Shown here piece after piece: positions 31,652 to 34,379 of a DNA stretch of 34,379 nt. The translations under genes and the position numbers were made by a program. Source of the stretch: Alphaproteobacteria bacterium (GTDB lineage: Bacteria > Pseudomonadota > Alphaproteobacteria > Sphingomonadales > Sphingomonadaceae); assembly GCA_003241875.1 (NCBI GenBank), contig QBLU01000005.1:1-34379 (forward strand), in the 5' to 3' direction. The notes under the pieces are model-generated. The model was not told the DNA's origin. It did no database searches and was given only the letters and a program-made list of their open reading frames with translations. Position 1 is the first letter of the stretch. Every line of letters begins with the position of its first letter.

Positions 31652-31675
31652 TCCGCTCGGCTTGCGGGGCGGAAC

Positions 31676-31693
31676 TGTCATGCTAAGTGGACA
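31676..31693. promoter_or_regulatory. PpsR/CrtJ operator (TGTC-N10-GACA)
   Basis: TGTCATGCTAAGTGGACA matches the redox/light repressor consensus TGTcN10gACA exactly, including the inner C and G. It ends three bases before the bchI ATG at 31697, so it overlaps the place where the ribosome site should be. PpsR/CrtJ repress bch and crt genes under oxygen in purple bacteria and aerobic phototrophs. Only one such box was found upstream, although the regulator often binds pairs. Confidence 0.8.
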
Positions 31694-31696
31694 GTG

Positions 31697-32713
31697 ATGA
31701 AAGCTCCGTTCCCGTTTTCCGCCATCGTCGGCCAATCCGAAATGAAGCAGGCGCTGCTGATGGCGGCGGTGGAGCCGCGGCTGGGCGGCGTCATGGTGTT
31801 CGGCGACCGCGGCACCGGCAAGTCGACGGCGGTGCGGGCGCTGGCGGCGCTGTTGCCGCCGATGACGATCGTTGCCGGCTGCCGCTATGGCTGCGTGCCG
31901 GCCGACGCGGCGCCGTGCCCCGATGACTGCCGCAAGACGGCGGGCAAGAAGACCGCGCAGGTGCCGGTGCCGTTCGTCGACCTGCCGCTCGGCGCCACCG
32001 AAGACCGCGTCGTCGGCAGCCTCGATCTCGAACGGGCGCTGGCGACGGGAGAAAAACGCTTCGAACCCGGGTTGCTGGCCAAGGCCAATCGCGGCTTTCT
32101 GTATATCGACGAGATCAACCTGCTCGAGGACCACCTCGTCGACCTGCTGCTCGACGTCGCCGTGTCGGGGCAGAACCTCGTCGAGCGCGAGGGGCTGAGC
32201 ATCCGCCACGCGGCGCGCTTCATCCTCGTCGGCTCGGGCAACCCGGAAGAAGGCGAATTGCGGCCGCAGCTGCTCGATCGCTTCGGACTGTCCGTCGACG
32301 TCCGCACCCCGACCGATCTCGCCGACCGCATCGAGATCGTCAAGCGTTGCGACCGTTTCGACCGCGATCCCGAAGGTTTCGCCAAAACCTATGCCGCCGA
32401 GGAAACCGCGACCGTTGCCGCCATCGCCAGAGCGCGCAAGCGGCTGCCCGACGTGCAGGTCGGCGACCCGATGCTCGAACTCGGCAGCCGCCTGTGCCAG
32501 GCGGTCGGCGCCGATGGCCTGCGCGGGGAATTGACCCTGCTGCGCGCCGCCCGCGCCACCGCGGCGCTGGCCGGCAAGAAGGCCGTCGCCCCGGCGCATG
32601 TCGGCGCCGTCGCCGCGCTGGCGCTGCGCCACCGGCTGCGCCGCAACGTGCTCGATGACACCGGCTCGACGGCCCGCATCGCCCGCGCCGTCGCCGAACT
32701 CATCCCGGCATGA
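31697..32713 (+). CDS. bchI: Magnesium chelatase ATPase subunit I
   Basis: AAA+ motor that, with BchD and BchH, inserts Mg2+ into protoporphyrin IX, the first committed step of bacteriochlorophyll synthesis; 338 residues. Walker A GDRGTGKST (36-44), Walker B FLYIDE (134-139), sensor-1 region ILVGSGNPEEGELRPQLLDRFG (adjacent blocks) with the arginine finger, and C-terminal LRGELTLLRAARATAALAG. The four-Cys insert (C62, C66, C74, C78) is a usual BchI feature. ATG 31697 is preferred; the in-frame GTG at 31694 would start one codon earlier, immediately after the PpsR box. Translation is coupled to bchD by an ATGA overlap. Confidence 0.97.
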   Translation: MKAPFPFSAIVGQSEMKQALLMAAVEPRLGGVMVFGDRGTGKSTAVRALAALLPPMTIVAGCRYGCVPADAAPCPDDCRKTAGKKTAQVPVPFVDLPLGATEDRVVGSLDLERALATGEKRFEPGLLAKANRGFLYIDEINLLEDHLVDLLLDVAVSGQNLVEREGLSIRHAARFILVGSGNPEEGELRPQLLDRFGLSVDVRTPTDLADRIEIVKRCDRFDRDPEGFAKTYAAEETATVAAIARARKRLPDVQVGDPMLELGSRLCQAVGADGLRGELTLLRAARATAALAGKKAVAPAHVGAVAALALRHRLRRNVLDDTGSTARIARAVAELIPA

Positions 32714-34379
32714 CGCAGCCCCCCTCCCTTGCCAGGGAGGGGCCGAGGGTGGATGAGTCTGCCGCCGGCCCGATCGCCGACGCCGCCGCCAGCGCCACCC
32801 GCTGGGCGCTCGCCCTGACCGCGATCGAGATCATCACCGAAGCGCCCGCGGGGCTCGGCGGCATCCTGCTCCACGCCCGGCCCGGCCCGGTGCGCGACGC
32901 CTGGGCAGCCGCCCTGGCCATCGTCGCGAGCGTCCGCCGCCTGCCGGCCAGCGCCGATGCCGAGGCGCTCGACGGTGGGCTCGACTTGACCGCGACACTC
33001 GCCGCCGGCTGCCCGGTGCATCGGCCCGGCTTGTTGGCGGAGGTCGGCAATGGCGTGCTGCTGGTGCCGATGGCGGAGCGGCTGTCGCCGGCGCTGGCGG
33101 CACGGCTGGCCGGCGCGCTCGACGACGATGGCCCGCTGCTCGTGCTGTTCGACGAGAGCGAGGCGGGCAGCGAGGATCATGTCTCGCCGGCGCTGGCCGA
33201 CCGCCTCGCCATCCATCTCGACCTGACCGATGTGCGCCTGCCGATGGCGGCGCTGTTGGCGGGGGACACCGGTTTTCCGCCGCAGGTCGATGACATCGTA
33301 GCCGGCGATGTCGTCGCCGATCCCGGCACGGCGCTGGCCTCTGCCGGGGTCGTGCTCGGCATCGATTCGATCCGCGCGCCGATCCAGGCCCAACGCGTGG
33401 CCTATGCCCATGCGGGGCTGGACGGCCGCCGCGCCATTGCCGCCGGCGATATCGAGATCGCCGCGGCGCTGGTCCTCGGCCCGCGCGCCACTCGATTGCC
33501 GCCCGGCGAAACCCCGCCGCCGCCCGACGAAGCGCCCAATGCGCCCCCCGAGCCGCCGCCGCCGAGCGACGACACGTCCGACCAAAGCGACGACGACAGC
33601 CCCGAACACTTCCCGCCCGACGCCACCGACATCGTCCTCGATGCGGCGCAGACGGCCCTGCCGCCAGGGTTGCTCGATGCGCTCGCCAACGGCATCCAGA
33701 TGAAGTCGCCCGGCGGCGGCAGCAGCGGTGCCAAGCTGCGCTCGCTGACCAGCGGCCGGCCCGCCGGGGTCCGAGCCGGGGCGCCCGGGCGCGGCGCCCG
33801 GCTGGCGCTGATCGAAACCATCAAGACCGCGGCGCCCTGGCAAAAGCTTCGCCCGCAGCGCGACGATGGCCGGCTGTCGATCCGCCACGACGACCTACGC
33901 ATCCGGCGTTTCGTCGCCCGCGCCGAATCGACCACGATCTTTGCCGTCGATGCCTCGGGCTCGGCGGCGTTCGCGCGGCTGGCGGAGGCCAAGGGCGCCA
34001 TTGAGCTGCTGCTCGCCGCCGCCTATGTGAAGCGGGCCGAAGTCGCGCTGGTGGCGTTTCGCGGCGATGGTGCCGAGCTGTGCCTGCCGCCAACCCGGTC
34101 GCTTGGCGCGCGCCAGCGCGAACTGGCAGCGCTGGCCGGCGGCGGCGGCACGCCGATGGCCGCCGGCATCGACCTGGCCCGGCGGGTGGCCGAAGCCGAG
34201 CGCCAGCGCGGCCGCACGCCGCTGCTCGTGGTGCTGACCGACGGCCGCGCCAATGTCGGCCCGCCCGGAATCGTGCCGCAGCAAGCCGCGCTGGCCAGTG
34301 CCCGCGCCTTCGGCGGCACCGGCATCGCCAGCGTGTTCATCGACTGCAGCGCCCGCGCCCGGCCCGAAGGCGCGGGCAC
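32710..34379 (+). CDS. bchD: Magnesium chelatase subunit D, 3' end missing
   Basis: Partner of BchI in the Mg-chelatase motor complex; 556 codons are visible and the frame is open at the right edge. The N-terminal AAA+-like domain, without a working Walker A, starts at about residue 31 (RWALALTAIEIITEAPAGLGG). A Pro- and Asp-rich linker covers about 262-302. The C-terminal von Willebrand A domain has the metal site DASGS (D414-S418) followed by TDGRANVG. The first ~30 residues before RWALAL are unlike BchD and partly encoded by a GC hairpin (32721-32742). ATG 32710 overlaps the bchI stop; an alternative start is GTG 32749 with GGAGGGG just upstream. Confidence 0.95.
   Translation, partial: MTQPPSLAREGPRVDESAAGPIADAAASATRWALALTAIEIITEAPAGLGGILLHARPGPVRDAWAAALAIVASVRRLPASADAEALDGGLDLTATLAAGCPVHRPGLLAEVGNGVLLVPMAERLSPALAARLAGALDDDGPLLVLFDESEAGSEDHVSPALADRLAIHLDLTDVRLPMAALLAGDTGFPPQVDDIVAGDVVADPGTALASAGVVLGIDSIRAPIQAQRVAYAHAGLDGRRAIAAGDIEIAAALVLGPRATRLPPGETPPPPDEAPNAPPEPPPPSDDTSDQSDDDSPEHFPPDATDIVLDAAQTALPPGLLDALANGIQMKSPGGGSSGAKLRSLTSGRPAGVRAGAPGRGARLALIETIKTAAPWQKLRPQRDDGRLSIRHDDLRIRRFVARAESTTIFAVDASGSAAFARLAEAKGAIELLLAAAYVKRAEVALVAFRGDGAELCLPPTRSLGARQRELAALAGGGGTPMAAGIDLARRVAEAERQRGRTPLLVVLTDGRANVGPPGIVPQQAALASARAFGGTGIASVFIDCSARARPEGAG
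32721..32742. repeat. Perfect GC-rich hairpin at the 5' end of bchD
   Basis: CCCCTCCCT (32721-32729) and AGGGAGGGG (32734-32742) form a perfect nine-base stem with a four-base loop TGCC. The stem-loop and its downstream neighbour (GCCGAGGGTGGA) resemble a short palindromic repeat that is common between genes in alphaproteobacteria. Here it falls at codons 4-11 of bchD as annotated, or just before the alternative GTG start. Confidence 0.8.

Noticed and set aside
33490-33620. Pro/Asp-rich low-complexity stretch in bchD
   Set aside because: A Pro/acidic linker between the AAA+-like and von Willebrand A domains is a normal feature of BchD.
1-34379. CRISPR array, prophage, defence island, rRNA or tRNA
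   Set aside because: No regularly spaced repeats, phage or defence protein families, or RNA gene signatures were seen when reading both strands; tRNA detection by eye is limited.

Overview
The window is a high-GC (clearly above 60%), gene-dense stretch of bacterial chromosome, almost certainly from an alphaproteobacterium of the order Sphingomonadales. The signs are a PEPxxWA-type PEP-CTERM sorting signal, a COQ9-feoA-feoB cluster, a leuD-leuB-asd cluster, a pyrE-pdxJ-acpS-lepB chain next to rel, and two families of short palindromic intergenic repeats of a type common in these genomes. Magnesium-chelatase genes bchI and bchD at the right end, behind a textbook PpsR/CrtJ operator, indicate an organism that makes bacteriochlorophyll, probably an aerobic anoxygenic phototroph. 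The genus cannot be fixed from the sequence alone.

Layout. 1-3.1 kb: the 3' part of an acyl-CoA synthetase, then a TetR regulator with a likely operator, an SRPBCC-domain protein and a small membrane protein. The first 55 bases are an exact copy of bases 580-634 and look like an assembly artefact at a contig end. 3.1-7.0 kb: a PLP-dependent decarboxylase on the minus strand, divergent from a two-subunit 3-oxoacid CoA-transferase (scoA, scoB) whose genes are separated by a frameshifted acid-phosphatase lipoprotein gene. 7.0-14.0 kb, all minus strand: an outer-membrane beta-barrel protein; a compact run leuD-leuB-DUF502-dicarboxylate symporter-asd-GNAT; and a secreted metallo-beta-lactamase-fold hydrolase. 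14.0-17.3 kb: polA and two small proteins. 17.3-19.4 kb: a PEP-CTERM matrixin-like protease, a small basic protein and a secreted MliC/YbaY-like two-domain protein. 19.3-22.2 kb: COQ9, feoA and feoB, with a Fur-like site before feoA. 22.4-23.2 kb: rpsU and an FKBP-type prolyl isomerase. 23.3-27.0 kb: the overlapping minus-strand chain pyrE-serine hydrolase-pdxJ-acpS-lepB. 27.0-30.3 kb: a CsgG-like secreted protein convergent with rel. 30.3-34.4 kb: rlmN, then bchI-bchD, with bchD running off the right edge.

Most genes are core metabolism or housekeeping: leucine and aspartate-family synthesis, ketone-body/acyl-CoA use, ferrous iron uptake, ubiquinone support, ppGpp control, pyridoxine and pyrimidine synthesis, and the start of bacteriochlorophyll synthesis. 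I see no prophage, transposase, CRISPR array, rRNA, tRNA or defence island. No stretch longer than 300 bases lacks a gene; the larger gaps are described individually. I did not find a clearly new multi-gene system. The items most worth a second look are the PpsR box touching the bchI start, the phosphatase inserted between the CoA-transferase subunit genes together with its frameshift, the opposed mobile palindromic elements at convergent gene ends, the hairpin repeat inside the 5' end of bchD, and the 55-base edge duplication.
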